Positions 47,032 through 57,605 of a stretch of DNA of 64,000 nt are shown here, one piece after another. The stretch's first letter is position 1. Each line of letters opens with the position of its first letter. The position numbers were made by a program, and so were the translations under genes. Source of the DNA: Cognatiluteimonas telluris (GTDB lineage Bacteria > Pseudomonadota > Gammaproteobacteria > Xanthomonadales > Xanthomonadaceae). The notes below the pieces were generated by a model. It did no database searches. It saw only the letters and a program-made list of their open reading frames with translations, and was not told the DNA's origin. The stretch spans positions 124,001-188,000 of the forward strand of contig NZ_JAANOY010000003.1 of NCBI RefSeq assembly GCF_011320095.1, written 5' to 3'.

Positions 47032-47259
47032 TCAGCGGGGCGCGTTGCCGCCTTGCGGTTGCTCGTCACCCCACATCCGCTCGGCCATCGCCGCGATCAT
47101 GCTCTCCGCCTTGCCGCCGTCCTGGTCGTCGCAGGCGTCCATTGCGGGCGGCTGTTGCCCTGTCGCGGCGATTGTCGCGTCGGGACGATTGCCCTCATGA
47201 AGCGGGCGCTCCGAGCGGTCGGTGGCCTGCTGCGACTGGCCATTCGTCGGGTTGGTCAT
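47032..47259 (-). CDS. Small hydrophilic hypothetical protein
   Basis: A 75-residue frame (MTNPTNGQSQQATDRSER...) with no hydrophobic segment, rich in Gln, Asp and Ala, ending in PQGGNAPR. The start is chosen because GGAAAG lies six bases before the ATG. It lacks the Arg/Pro bias of shadow frames, which supports it. No family recognised; function unknown. The sequence either side (46,942-47,031 and 47,260-47,458) shows nothing else. Confidence 0.45.
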   Translation of the reverse strand: MTNPTNGQSQQATDRSERPLHEGNRPDATIAATGQQPPAMDACDDQDGGKAESMIAAMAERMWGDEQPQGGNAPR

Positions 47260-47458
47260 GGATCTTTCCATCGTTTGCCTTGCGGCTGTGCGATCACGAT
47301 CGGGGAACCGATGTTGCGGCCGGGTGATGCCATGGGAAATGGTTCAGCTCACGCACGGGTGCCTGCGGTTGGGGCCTCGGTCGCGCCGCGGAAGAATGCC
47401 GCGCCCTCTGCCGGTGCCTGATCCGTGAGAAATTAGCGGTTCGACCCGGGAGGACAGC

Positions 47459-49783
47459 ATGTTGCGGAAGACGAAACGCCTGCCCATCGCCCTGGCCTGC
47501 GCCAGCCTTGCCTTCGTCGCCGGCACGGCGCTGGGCGCGGCGCCCTCCACCGGCCGTCCGGCAGCGGGGGCCGAAGCCATGCTCGGTTTCACCATCGACC
47601 ATGCGGCGGCGCAGCGGACGCTGGAGCAGCGATTCGATGCCGGACTCAGCGCCCAGGACCAGCGCGAGTGGCTCAGGCGGATGTCCTCGCAGCCCAACCA
47701 CGTGGGATCGCCGCACGACCGTGAAAACGCGGCATGGATGCTGGCCCGCTTCAAGGAATGGGGCTGGGACGCGCGCATCGAAACCTTCAGCGTGCTGTAC
47801 CCGACGCCGAGGAGCGAATCCCTCGAGCTGGTCGCGCCAGCGCACTACAAGGCGACGCTGCATGAGCCACCGGTCGCGGGCGATGCCAGCTCGGCGCTGC
47901 CTGGTGCCTTGCCTCCCTACAACGTGTACGGCGGCGATGGCGATGTCACCGCCGCGTTGGTGTATGCCAACCAGGGCATGCCGGACGATTACAAGGAACT
48001 CGCGCGGCGCGGCATCGACGTGCGCGGCAAGATCGTCATTACCCGTTATGGCGGCGGTTGGCGTGGGTTGAAACCCAAGCTCGCGCAGGAACATGGCGCG
48101 GTGGGCTGCCTGATCTATTCCGATCCGCGCAACGACGGCTACGGCGCCGGCGATGTCTATCCCAGGGGCGGATGGCGCCCGGAGGACGGCGTGCAACGCG
48201 GTTCGGTCCAGGACATGCAGCAGTATCCGGGCGATCCGCTGACGCCGGGCATCGGCGCCACCGCCGATGCACCCCGCCTGGCGCTGGGGGATGCGAAGAC
48301 CATCCTCAAGATTCCGGTGCTGCCGATTTCCTACGCCGACGCGCTGCCCCTGCTGCGCGCGCTCGATGGGCCGATGGCGCCGCGCAACTGGCGCGGCGGC
48401 CTGCCTATCGCCTACCACATCGGCGGCGGCGATTCCGCCCGCGCGCACCTGGTGGTGCAGTCGGACTGGCAGCGCAAGGACATCCACGACGTGATCGCCG
48501 TGATGCCCGGATCCGTCGAGCCGGACCAGTGGATCCTGCGTGGCAACCACCATGACGGCTGGGTCTTCGGAGCTTGGGATCCGCTGGCCGGCAACGTCGC
48601 CTTGCTGGATGAAGCCAAGGCGATTGGTGCCTTGGTCAAAGCCGGCTGGCGGCCGAAGCGGACGCTGGTCTACGCCAGCTGGGATGCCGAGGAGCCGGGC
48701 CTGCTGGGTTCGACCGAATTCGCCGAAGCCCATGCCGACGAACTGCAGCGCAAGGCAGTGGTTTACGTGAATTCCGACACCAACAGCCGGGGATTCCTCG
48801 ACATGGCGGGCAGCCATTCGCTGCAGCGCCTGGTCAACCAGGTTGCTGCAGGCGTCGAGGATCCGGAAACCCACGCCAACGTCGCCGAGCGCGCGCGCGC
48901 CAGGATGCGGCTGGACGGCGCATCGGACGACGCGAGCGCGCAGGACAGGGACTTCGCCGCACTCGCGGCCAAGGGCGGTGACCTGCCGATCCAAGCACTA
49001 GGTTCGGGTTCGGACTACAGCGCCTTCCTGCAGCACCTGGGCATCGCTTCGCTCAACATCGGCTTCAGCGGGGAGGAGGACCAGGACGGCGTCTACCACT
49101 CGCGCTACGACACGTTCGAACACTACGTGCGTTTTGGCGACCCGGGATTCGCCTACGGCGTGGCGCTGTCGAAGGTGGCCGGGCACACCGTGCTGCGCAT
49201 GGCCGATGCGGACCTGTTGCCGCTGCGGTTTGTCGATTTCAGCGACACGCTCGATCGCTATGTCGCGGACCTGCACCAGGCCATCGATTCCACGCGCACG
49301 CAGACCGGGCAGCGCGACGCGTTGATCGATGCGGGCGCCTACCGGCTGGCCGCCGATCCCACCCGTCCCGTTGGGCCACCGGTGCGTGACGCCGAGGTTC
49401 CGGTCATCGATCTTGCGCCGCTCGATGCGGCGGCCACGCGGCTCGATCGCAGCGCCAAGGCATTCCAGGCGGCCTATGACGCCCGCATGGCGACGCCGGG
49501 ACGGATGACGCCCGCGCAGCAGCAGGCGGTCGATGCGGCGATGGCGCGGATGGAGCAGGGATTGACCGACCCAAGTGGCTTGCCCGGCCGTGGCTGGTAC
49601 AAGCACATGATCTACGCGCCCGGGCTGTTGACCGGCTACGGGGTCAAGACCGTGCCGGGCGTGCGCGAGGCAATCGAGCAGCGGCGCTGGGACGAGGCCG
49701 GTCGCTATGCGGTCGTCACCGCCCGGGTGCTGGACGGGTATCGCACGCAGCTGGATCGGCTGACGGCATTGCTGGAACAGTAG
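47459..49783 (+). CDS. Secreted M28 metallopeptidase, glutamate-carboxypeptidase-II-like
   Basis: A 774-residue exported peptidase with signal peptide (FVAGTALGAAP). A PA domain (about residues 115-330) follows, containing RGKIVITRYGG and CLIYSDP. The M28 zinc-peptidase core lies near 340-590, and a C-terminal transferrin-receptor-like dimerisation domain lies near 640-774. Zinc and catalytic residues are visible: NHHDGWVFGAWDP (361), WDAEEPGLLGS with the Glu pair (410), NSDTN and YHSRYDTFEHY (546). This is the glutamate carboxypeptidase II / transferrin-receptor domain order. It probably releases C-terminal acidic residues from peptides in the periplasm or outside. Confidence 0.92.
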   Translation: MLRKTKRLPIALACASLAFVAGTALGAAPSTGRPAAGAEAMLGFTIDHAAAQRTLEQRFDAGLSAQDQREWLRRMSSQPNHVGSPHDRENAAWMLARFKEWGWDARIETFSVLYPTPRSESLELVAPAHYKATLHEPPVAGDASSALPGALPPYNVYGGDGDVTAALVYANQGMPDDYKELARRGIDVRGKIVITRYGGGWRGLKPKLAQEHGAVGCLIYSDPRNDGYGAGDVYPRGGWRPEDGVQRGSVQDMQQYPGDPLTPGIGATADAPRLALGDAKTILKIPVLPISYADALPLLRALDGPMAPRNWRGGLPIAYHIGGGDSARAHLVVQSDWQRKDIHDVIAVMPGSVEPDQWILRGNHHDGWVFGAWDPLAGNVALLDEAKAIGALVKAGWRPKRTLVYASWDAEEPGLLGSTEFAEAHADELQRKAVVYVNSDTNSRGFLDMAGSHSLQRLVNQVAAGVEDPETHANVAERARARMRLDGASDDASAQDRDFAALAAKGGDLPIQALGSGSDYSAFLQHLGIASLNIGFSGEEDQDGVYHSRYDTFEHYVRFGDPGFAYGVALSKVAGHTVLRMADADLLPLRFVDFSDTLDRYVADLHQAIDSTRTQTGQRDALIDAGAYRLAADPTRPVGPPVRDAEVPVIDLAPLDAAATRLDRSAKAFQAAYDARMATPGRMTPAQQQAVDAAMARMEQGLTDPSGLPGRGWYKHMIYAPGLLTGYGVKTVPGVREAIEQRRWDEAGRYAVVTARVLDGYRTQLDRLTALLEQ

Positions 49784-49895
49784 ATGCATCGCGGCGGTCG
49801 GCGGCCATGACGTATCCTTCCCGCCGTGTCCGCATCACGACGGGGCAACGCCGGCTGGCGTAAAAGCATGCGTACACCGGCTGCAGGAAACCGCC

Positions 49896-50087
49896 ATGGG
49901 AAACGACCACGAGCAACGACGCGCCGACACGATTCCGGCACTCGATCGCAGCACGACGGGCAACTCGCCCAATTCGCGTAGCGGCAAGATCGAAGACACC
50001 CTGGACCGCGATGCCAGGCGAGCGGACCGGATGCTCGGCAGCGTTGACGAAGGCGGGGAGAGGCACCGCGGAGATCCCGTCGGCTGA
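49896..50087 (+). CDS. Small hydrophilic hypothetical protein
   Basis: A 63-residue, charged protein (MGNDHEQRRADTIPALDRS..., then KIEDTLDRDARRADRML) with no membrane segment. CAGGAAAC before the ATG is a fair ribosome site. Composition is balanced, unlike the Arg-rich frames on the opposite strand. No family recognised. 50,088-50,356 downstream holds no other gene. Confidence 0.45.
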   Translation: MGNDHEQRRADTIPALDRSTTGNSPNSRSGKIEDTLDRDARRADRMLGSVDEGGERHRGDPVG

Positions 50088-50356
50088 TCCAATCGCCCGA
50101 TCCCGTCGCCCGATCCCCTCGGGTGAGGGCGGCTGATCACGTTGGCTGATCTGCGGCGGCGGTAGAAGGCTCGGGCGCCCGGTACCCCGCGAGCGAGCCG
50201 TTCCGCGCCGCTCCCACCACCGGACGTCGTTGGACAACCGCCGGGTTGGCCCGCGCGCACCGCCGATCGGCCTGCAGCCCAGGTTCAAGGCAAAGGTGCG
50301 AAGATGCGCCCCGTTTGGCGCCGCACCCTGCCGCGCCGCGCCTGCTGCGAATTCCC

Positions 50357-51214
50357 TTGAAAACTCCCCTCGGCCTCCAGGCGCTGATCGACGACGGCGT
50401 CATCGATGACGTGCTGCGTCCGCTCAAGAGCGGCAAGGAGGCAGCCGTCTACGTGGTGCGCAGCGGCGGCGAAGTGCGTTGCGCCAAGGTCTACAAAGAC
50501 ATGGCCCAGCGCAGTTTCCAGCAGCGCGTCCAGTACCAGGAAGGCCGTAAGGTGCGTGGCAGCCGCGAGGCGCGCGCCATCGGCAAGGCCAGCAAGTACG
50601 GCCGCAGGCAGCAGGAAACCGCCTGGAAGAACACCGAAGTCGATGCGCTCTACCAGCTGCGCGACGCGGGCGTGCGGGTGCCCGAGCCCTTCGGCTATTT
50701 CCATGGGGTGCTGGTGATGGAACTGGTGACCGATGCGGAAGGATTTTCCGCGCCGCGCCTGGGCGAGGTGGAGCTCGATCCAGGGCAGGCGCGCGAGTTC
50801 CACCAGGTGCTGATCCGACAGGTGGTGCGCATGCTGTGCTGCGGGCTGATCCATGGCGACCTGTCGGCGTACAACGTGCTGGTCGGAAGCGATGGCCCGG
50901 TCGTGATCGACTTTCCGCAGGTCGTCAGTGCCGGTGGCAACAATGCCGCGCGCACCATGCTGCTGCGCGATGTCAACAACCTCACGGCGAACCTCGGGCG
51001 ATGGGCCCCGGAATTGCTGGACACCTGGTACGGCGAAGAGATGTGGGCGCTGTTCGAAGCCGGGGTGCTGCAGCCGGAGACCGGGTTGACCGGGCGTTTC
51101 ACCCCCGATGCGCGGATCGTCGACCTGGATGGCGTGCGCGATGCGATCAACGACGCGCGCCAGGAAGCGTTGATCCGGCAGCAGGGCCGCGAAGCGGCAG
51201 CCGAAGCCGACTGA
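50357..51214 (+). CDS. RIO family atypical protein kinase
   Basis: A 285-residue RIO1-like kinase. The nucleotide-binding region is LKSGKEAAVYVVRSGG, the catalytic lysine lies in CAKVYKD, and the catalytic loop is LIHGDLSAYNVLV. The metal-binding motif is VIDFPQ in place of DFG. In eukaryotes and archaea RIO kinases act in ribosome maturation; the bacterial role is poorly known. The TTG at 50357 (MKTPLGLQALIDDGVIDDVL) is the best start because the family begins at this helix. The frame extends upstream to 50246, but that part reads as non-coding. Confidence 0.88.
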   Translation: MKTPLGLQALIDDGVIDDVLRPLKSGKEAAVYVVRSGGEVRCAKVYKDMAQRSFQQRVQYQEGRKVRGSREARAIGKASKYGRRQQETAWKNTEVDALYQLRDAGVRVPEPFGYFHGVLVMELVTDAEGFSAPRLGEVELDPGQAREFHQVLIRQVVRMLCCGLIHGDLSAYNVLVGSDGPVVIDFPQVVSAGGNNAARTMLLRDVNNLTANLGRWAPELLDTWYGEEMWALFEAGVLQPETGLTGRFTPDARIVDLDGVRDAINDARQEALIRQQGREAAAEAD

Positions 51215-51338
51215 TCGCCACACCGTGGCTCGCGTCGGCCAACCGGTACTGCAACAAGGCATCGAAGGCACCGCCGCAGGCGCGTGCGGGTGCTACATTC
51301 GCCCCCCTGCGCGACCGGCGCGGACCGCGGGCGATACG

Positions 51339-52268
51339 ATGGCGAACGACGATTCCAACTATCCGATCGGCACCCCCGGCGTTCCCTGGGGCACGCATGA
51401 GGTCGCGCAGTGGCGGGCGGGGCAGGTCCGTCGGCGCAGTTACCAGGGCGAGGTCCTGGACGCGATCGAACGCCTGCGTTCGCGCTTCGAGGTCGAGGCG
51501 TATGGCGAGCTGGACTACGGCGCCGACGGGCGCTATCCGCTCTTCTCGGTCCGCAGCCGCGACTGGAACGACGACCTTCCAGTCGCGTTGGTCACCGGCG
51601 GCGTGCACGGCTACGAAACCAGCGGCGTGCAGGGCGCGCTGCAGTTCCTCGACCGGCATGCGGCCGACTACGCCGGGCGCATCCGCCTGCTGGTGGCGCC
51701 CTGCATCAGCCCCTGGGGCTACGAGCGCATCCATCGCTGGAATCCGGATGCCATCGATCCCAATCGCTCCTTCCGGCGCGAGAGTCCTGCGCGCGAGTCG
51801 GCCGCACTGCTGGACCTGGTCGCTCCGCTGCGCGATCGAATCCTGTTGCACATGGACCTGCACGAGACCACCGACAGCGACGAAACCGAATTCCGCCCCG
51901 CGCTCGCGGCAAGGGAGGGCGAGGCATTCCTGCCGGAAGGCATTCCCGACGGTTTCTACCTGTGCGCCGACAGTGCCAATCCGCAACCGGAATTCCAGCA
52001 GGCAGTCATCGCCGCGGTGGCCAGGGTCACCCACATCGCACCCGCGGACGAGAAGGGCGAGATCATCGGTTCGCCGGTCGTCGCGCCGGGCGTGATCGAA
52101 TACGACTACGCGCAGCTGGGGCTGTGCGCCGGGATCACGCCGGCCAGGTACACGACGACCACCGAGGTGTATCCCGACAGCCCGCGGGCGACACCGGAGC
52201 AGTGCAACGCGGCGCAGGTGGCCGCGGTGCGCGCGGCGATCGAATACGCACTGGGCCGCGGGCGGTGA
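51339..52268 (+). CDS. M14 family zinc carboxypeptidase-like protein
   Basis: A 309-residue cytoplasmic protein without signal peptide. Zinc ligands fit the M14/AstE-AspA pattern: GGVHGYETSG (H-x2-E, about residues 90-95) and the distal histidine in LLHMDLHETTD. A catalytic glutamate is likely in YTTTTEVYPDSP near the C-terminus. Substrate could be a peptide or an N-acyl amino acid. The start at 51339 (MANDDSNYPIG) begins just before conserved-looking sequence; an extension to 51225 is rejected as Arg/Pro-rich. Confidence 0.8.
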   Translation: MANDDSNYPIGTPGVPWGTHEVAQWRAGQVRRRSYQGEVLDAIERLRSRFEVEAYGELDYGADGRYPLFSVRSRDWNDDLPVALVTGGVHGYETSGVQGALQFLDRHAADYAGRIRLLVAPCISPWGYERIHRWNPDAIDPNRSFRRESPARESAALLDLVAPLRDRILLHMDLHETTDSDETEFRPALAAREGEAFLPEGIPDGFYLCADSANPQPEFQQAVIAAVARVTHIAPADEKGEIIGSPVVAPGVIEYDYAQLGLCAGITPARYTTTTEVYPDSPRATPEQCNAAQVAAVRAAIEYALGRGR

Positions 52269-52349
52269 CTTCGGCGCGACGGCCGCACGCTCGCGGGGAC
52301 ATGCCAGTGCCGCCCGGGCCGGCGAAGCGCCCCCGACCAGGCCGAACGC

Positions 52350-52895
52350 CTACTTCGCCAGCGCCTCCACGGCGTCCAGCGTCTGGGTGACGTGCTGTTT
52401 GGGATCGAGGTTGGAATAGACGTGGACGATCGTGCCCGACGGCGCGATCACGTACGACGTGCGGTCCGACCAGCCGGGCTTCAACGTGAGCAGTGCGTCG
52501 TATTGCCCGGCGATCTTCGCGCCCACATCGGCAGCGACCGCGAACTTGCCGCTGCAGTGCTCGGTTTCCTTCGAGAAGTCGGCGAGTTGCTCGGTATTGC
52601 CGGCAGTCACGCCGATGACCGTCGCATGCTGGGCCCGGAACTTTTCGATCGCCTGCGAGAACAGGTGCGCCTCGATGTTGCAACCGGCGGTGTGTGCGGC
52701 GGGGAAGAAGTAAACGACGACCGGTCCCTGCTTCAATGCATCGGCCAGGTTGAAGGTGAACGGCTTGCCGGCGAGATAGGCAGGCGCGCTGAACTCCGGG
52801 GCCTGCGCGCCGACCTTCAGTGCGGCGTGCGCCGGAAGCGCGCACAGGGCGGCCAGCATCGTGGCAAGGGCGATGGTGTTGAACCTGGATGTCAT
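52350..52895 (-). CDS. Periplasmic peroxiredoxin (AhpC/TSA family)
   Basis: A 181-residue thiol peroxidase with a signal peptide (MLAALCALPAHAA). The thioredoxin-fold start KVGAQAPEFSAPAY and the peroxidatic cysteine in FFPAAHTAGCNIEAH are clear, with PGWSDRTSYVIAP as the later strand. It is related to the BCP/PrxQ type but lies outside the cytoplasm. A second cysteine in TEHCSGKF could be the resolving residue. Start at 52895 gives the complete signal peptide. Divergent from the phosphatase gene at 52984. Confidence 0.87.
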   Translation of the reverse strand: MTSRFNTIALATMLAALCALPAHAALKVGAQAPEFSAPAYLAGKPFTFNLADALKQGPVVVYFFPAAHTAGCNIEAHLFSQAIEKFRAQHATVIGVTAGNTEQLADFSKETEHCSGKFAVAADVGAKIAGQYDALLTLKPGWSDRTSYVIAPSGTIVHVYSNLDPKQHVTQTLDAVEALAK

Positions 52896-52983
52896 GGCGT
52901 TGCTCCGTGGGGCTGGAGGCCTTATACACCCGGCGTAGGCGCGTCGCGTCACGGACAAGTCGCATCCGCGTGATAATCGGCCG

Positions 52984-53754
52984 ATGACGACCCTCCTCCA
53001 GCGCAGCGCCCGGGCGCTGCTGGCCAGCATCGTGCTGGCAATTTCGAGCCTCCCCGCGGCACGCGCGGCCGACGCGCCGTCCGCCCACACCATCGTGCTG
53101 GTCCGGCACGGGAACTACGTCGACGATCCACGCGCCGATCCCCGCCTGGGCCCCGGGCTGTCGCCGCTCGGCGTCGCCCAGGCGCAGCTGGTGGGCGCGC
53201 GGCTGGCGGGATTGCCGGTGCGGTTCGATGCCATGCTCGTCAGCCCGCTGCAACGGGCGCGCGACACCGCCGCGCTGATCGCCGTGGGTTTCCCGGGACG
53301 GCATTTCGACATCATCGACGACCTGGCCGAATGCACCCCACCGACGCGACGGCACGAGGTCATCGCGAACGAGACGCCGGAGGACCTGGCCGCCTGCGCG
53401 GCGCAGCTGGACCGTGTGTTCGCCCGGTATTTCAAGCCTGTTGCCGGGCACGAGCGGACCGACCTCATGGTCTGCCACGGCAATGTCATCCGCTATCTGG
53501 TGACGCGCGCGTTGGGGGTGGACACCAGTGCATGGCTGGAGATGTCGCCCGGCCACGCCAGCATCACCCGCATCCGGGTCGAGGCGGATGGGCGCTTCAA
53601 GGTGCTGTCGGTCGGCGATGTCGGGCACATTCCGCCGGCCCTGCGCACCGGGTCCACCGGCGATCCCGAGCGCAGCCTGGCGATCCCCGCGCTGCCCCTG
53701 GGCGCGCCGGATGGCGGGCGGGGTGCCGCGCCCGGTGTCGCCACCGCGTTCTGA
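52984..53754 (+). CDS. Secreted histidine-phosphatase superfamily protein
   Basis: A 256-residue protein with a signal peptide (LASIVLAISSLPAARAAD). It has the branch-1 histidine phosphatase motif VLVRHGNYVDDP near residue 41, SPLQRARDTA, and the second catalytic histidine in MVCHGNVIRYL. The topology matches PGAM5-like or SixA-like phosphatases. The substrate is unknown; periplasmic location suggests release of phosphate or protein dephosphorylation. The C-terminal 40 residues are Pro/Gly-rich and variable-looking. Confidence 0.85.
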   Translation: MTTLLQRSARALLASIVLAISSLPAARAADAPSAHTIVLVRHGNYVDDPRADPRLGPGLSPLGVAQAQLVGARLAGLPVRFDAMLVSPLQRARDTAALIAVGFPGRHFDIIDDLAECTPPTRRHEVIANETPEDLAACAAQLDRVFARYFKPVAGHERTDLMVCHGNVIRYLVTRALGVDTSAWLEMSPGHASITRIRVEADGRFKVLSVGDVGHIPPALRTGSTGDPERSLAIPALPLGAPDGGRGAAPGVATAF

Positions 53755-53775
53755 GCTTCGATCCCGGGGAAGCCG

Positions 53776-54990
53776 ATGCCACGACTCCAGCGCCTCATCG
53801 CGGTCGCCTGCCTCTGCATGGCGTGGGCCACGGGTGCGCATGCCGGCGACGACGACGCGCCGGCGGGCACCGTGTACACCGGGCGGCTGGGCGCGCAGCC
53901 GATCGTGCTGGCGCTCGATCCGGTCGCCGACGACGCCGTGAGCGGCCGCTATTTCTACGTCCGCCACCACGCGGACCTCGTGCTGAGCGGGCCGGCCGGC
54001 GACCCTGACCACCTGCACCTGCTCGAAGGCAGCGATGCGGAGCCCGGCAGCAGTCCGCACCTGGATCTCACCCGGCAGGATGACGGCGGCTGGCGCGGGA
54101 CCTGGCAGGGTCCGCACGGCAAGCCCTTGCCCCTGATCCTGCATCCGGCCGCGGCACCGCCCATCGCCGGCGACGCCGCACCGTACCTGCGCCAGCGTGC
54201 GCGCACGAATGCCTACGACGCCTGGCGCCTGTCGGGCCTGGGCCTGCGGCGCGGTGCGCGCAGCACGTTCATGGGACACACGCTGCAATGGTGGCGACAA
54301 CCCGAATCGAAGATCGAGCTGTTCCAGATCCTCGACGGGTATCCGGCCGCACGCCGCGACCGCATCAACGCAGTGCTGTTGGATCGCCTTTGGAGTGAGG
54401 TGAGCGCGTATTACGACTGCATGGCCACGACCGGGCCGCTGGGCGGCGACTACACGCAGACTGTGACGCCAAGGCTGCTCTCGCCATCGCTGGTCAGCAT
54501 CAGCGTGTTCACCGAATACGACTGCGGCGGCGCGCATCCGGATTTCGGCGACTCGCCGATCAACCTCGATGCGCGCGATGCCCGCGCGTTGACGCTGGAG
54601 GATGTGCTCTGGGTCGGGAAGGGCCATCCGTTCCGCTACACCGACGACCTGGAGCAGGATCCCGCGCAACCAGCGGCGGCGACGGCGGTAGACGCGGATT
54701 TCGACACGTTCTCCGACTATCGCGAAAAATTTCTCGCGCCGTGGCTGGCCGCTCGCCTGGCCGCGTTGTATCCCGGCCAGGTGGCCGGCGAAGGCGATGG
54801 CGACGACTGCGGATACGACGATCCGTCCATATGGCAGTTTCCCGACTGGTACCTCACGCCCGATGGGATCTTCTTCACGCCGTCGGTCCCGCGCGCCGCC
54901 CGCGTTTGCGAGGCCAACGACGACTGGTCGCTGCTCCCGTACGCCGAGGTCAAAACGCATCCGGGCGGCGTGGCACTGTCGCTGCCCTGA
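53776..54990 (+). CDS. Secreted DUF3298/PdaC-like protein
   Basis: A 404-residue exported protein (signal ending ATGAHAGD). The N-terminal half (30-130) is beta-rich without a recognised motif. The C-terminal part has SVFTEYDCGGAHPDFGDSPINLDARDARALTLEDVLW, which resembles the DUF3298 domain of PdaC/RsiV-like proteins (GGAHpn...yDl.tgk.ltl.dlf). In that family the domain is associated with cell-wall or lysozyme interaction. Several cysteines (YDC, DDCGYDD, ARVCEAND) could form disulfides. Function is not known. Confidence 0.7.
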   Translation: MPRLQRLIAVACLCMAWATGAHAGDDDAPAGTVYTGRLGAQPIVLALDPVADDAVSGRYFYVRHHADLVLSGPAGDPDHLHLLEGSDAEPGSSPHLDLTRQDDGGWRGTWQGPHGKPLPLILHPAAAPPIAGDAAPYLRQRARTNAYDAWRLSGLGLRRGARSTFMGHTLQWWRQPESKIELFQILDGYPAARRDRINAVLLDRLWSEVSAYYDCMATTGPLGGDYTQTVTPRLLSPSLVSISVFTEYDCGGAHPDFGDSPINLDARDARALTLEDVLWVGKGHPFRYTDDLEQDPAQPAAATAVDADFDTFSDYREKFLAPWLAARLAALYPGQVAGEGDGDDCGYDDPSIWQFPDWYLTPDGIFFTPSVPRAARVCEANDDWSLLPYAEVKTHPGGVALSLP

Positions 54991-55017
54991 CCGATCCGGG
55001 TGCCCGCGCGTCGCAAG

Positions 55018-55034
55018 GGCGGCTCAGCCGCGAG
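55018..55034. repeat. Single REP-like palindrome
   Basis: GGCGGCTCAGCCGCGAG is a one-arm relative of the REPs at 25007-25075 (GCGGCTTCAGCCGC core, one base shorter). It lies in the intergenic space after the DUF3298-like gene. Confidence 0.5.
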
Positions 55035-55119
55035 CCCTGCAGGCCGCTGCAGCGGAGGCGAAGGGTTCAATGCGTCGAAGCCGCGCAGCCATCCGTGCGG
55101 GCTGTTGCACGCGCTTTGA

Positions 55120-56562
<1,443 letters not shown>

Positions 56563-56720
56563 GCCCCGCGGCGCGTCTTTGGCGCGGCATGGCCTGGAAG
56601 CGGTGACGGGGCCGGCACGGCTTGGGATATAGTGCGCCCCCTCCGGGCACGCCGTCCGATGGTGGCCCTGTCGCCTGTCTCGCGTAACCCGGGCCGAGCC
56701 ATCACCCCAGGGGAAAATCC

Positions 56721-57605
56721 ATGTTCATCTCCAAGCGCCTGGCTGCGCTGGTGCTGCTGTCCTGCGCATTGTGGTTCACGCCGACCGGCGCCCGCGGCGC
56801 GGAAAGTTTCGACAACTGCACCGGCTATATCGACTCGCTGCCCGCCACGATCACCACGCAGGGCACCTGGTGCATGCGCAAGGATCTCGCCACTTCGATC
56901 AACATGGGCAACGCGGTCACGATCGCAACCAACAACGTGATCATCGATTGCAACGACTACAAGATCGGTGGCCTGGGCGGCGGATTGGGGACCAGCGCGG
57001 CCGGCATCGTGTCGGTGCAGAACAGCAACATCACGATCCGGCACTGCAACGTCCGCGGCTTCAAGGTCGGGATTTCGCTGGGCTATGACCCGGGAGGTGC
57101 CGCATTGACGGCCGGCGATGTCATTGAAGACAACCGGCTCGACGGCAATACCCTGGTCGGCATCCTGGTTCAGTCAGACGGCGCGACGGTTCGCCGCAAT
57201 GCCGTGGTCGATACCGGTGGAAGCACCTTCGCGACCGAAGCGATTGGAATCTCGGCGACGTCCGGCGTTGACATCGTCGACAACCTGATCGACGGGGTTT
57301 CGCCGACCGATGCCTCCGAGGCGTCGACCTACGGCATCTTCGCCATGGACAGCCAGGGCACCGCGATCTCTGGCAACCGGATCCGCAACGTCATCGCCAA
57401 CAGCACGGCCTTCGGGATCGGACTGGCATCGGACACCGCGGGGGTCGCGGTTCTCGACAACGTCATCTACCTTCCCGACGGGACCGGAACCGGCATCGTT
57501 TGCTTCGATCCCCAGAACAGCGACGTGGTGGTCCGCAACCTCATGACCGGCCCGGGGACCGGACTGTCGAACTGCCGCGACGGCGGCGGCAATATCGGCG
57601 GTTGA
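56721..57605 (+). CDS. Secreted parallel beta-helix (NosD-like) protein
   Basis: A 294-residue exported protein with signal peptide (VLLSCALWFTPTGARGAE), then at least eight beta-helix rungs of the NosD/copper-binding kind (NNVIIDCNDYKIGG, SNITIRHCNVRGF, GILVQSDGATVRRN, GISATSGVDIVDNLID, GIFAMDSQGTAISGN). It is unrelated in detail to the three Tat-exported copies of the exopolysaccharide locus: it has a Sec signal and no GIDIEPD motif. A polysaccharide-binding or structural role is likely. GGGGAAAATCC precedes the ATG. Confidence 0.8.
   Translation: MFISKRLAALVLLSCALWFTPTGARGAESFDNCTGYIDSLPATITTQGTWCMRKDLATSINMGNAVTIATNNVIIDCNDYKIGGLGGGLGTSAAGIVSVQNSNITIRHCNVRGFKVGISLGYDPGGAALTAGDVIEDNRLDGNTLVGILVQSDGATVRRNAVVDTGGSTFATEAIGISATSGVDIVDNLIDGVSPTDASEASTYGIFAMDSQGTAISGNRIRNVIANSTAFGIGLASDTAGVAVLDNVIYLPDGTGTGIVCFDPQNSDVVVRNLMTGPGTGLSNCRDGGGNIGG

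Noticed and set aside
46945-47421. Plus-strand frame of 158 residues after the membrane-protein gene
   Set aside because: Cys/Arg-rich with no credible start; the minus-strand frame at 47032-47259 has a better ribosome site and composition.
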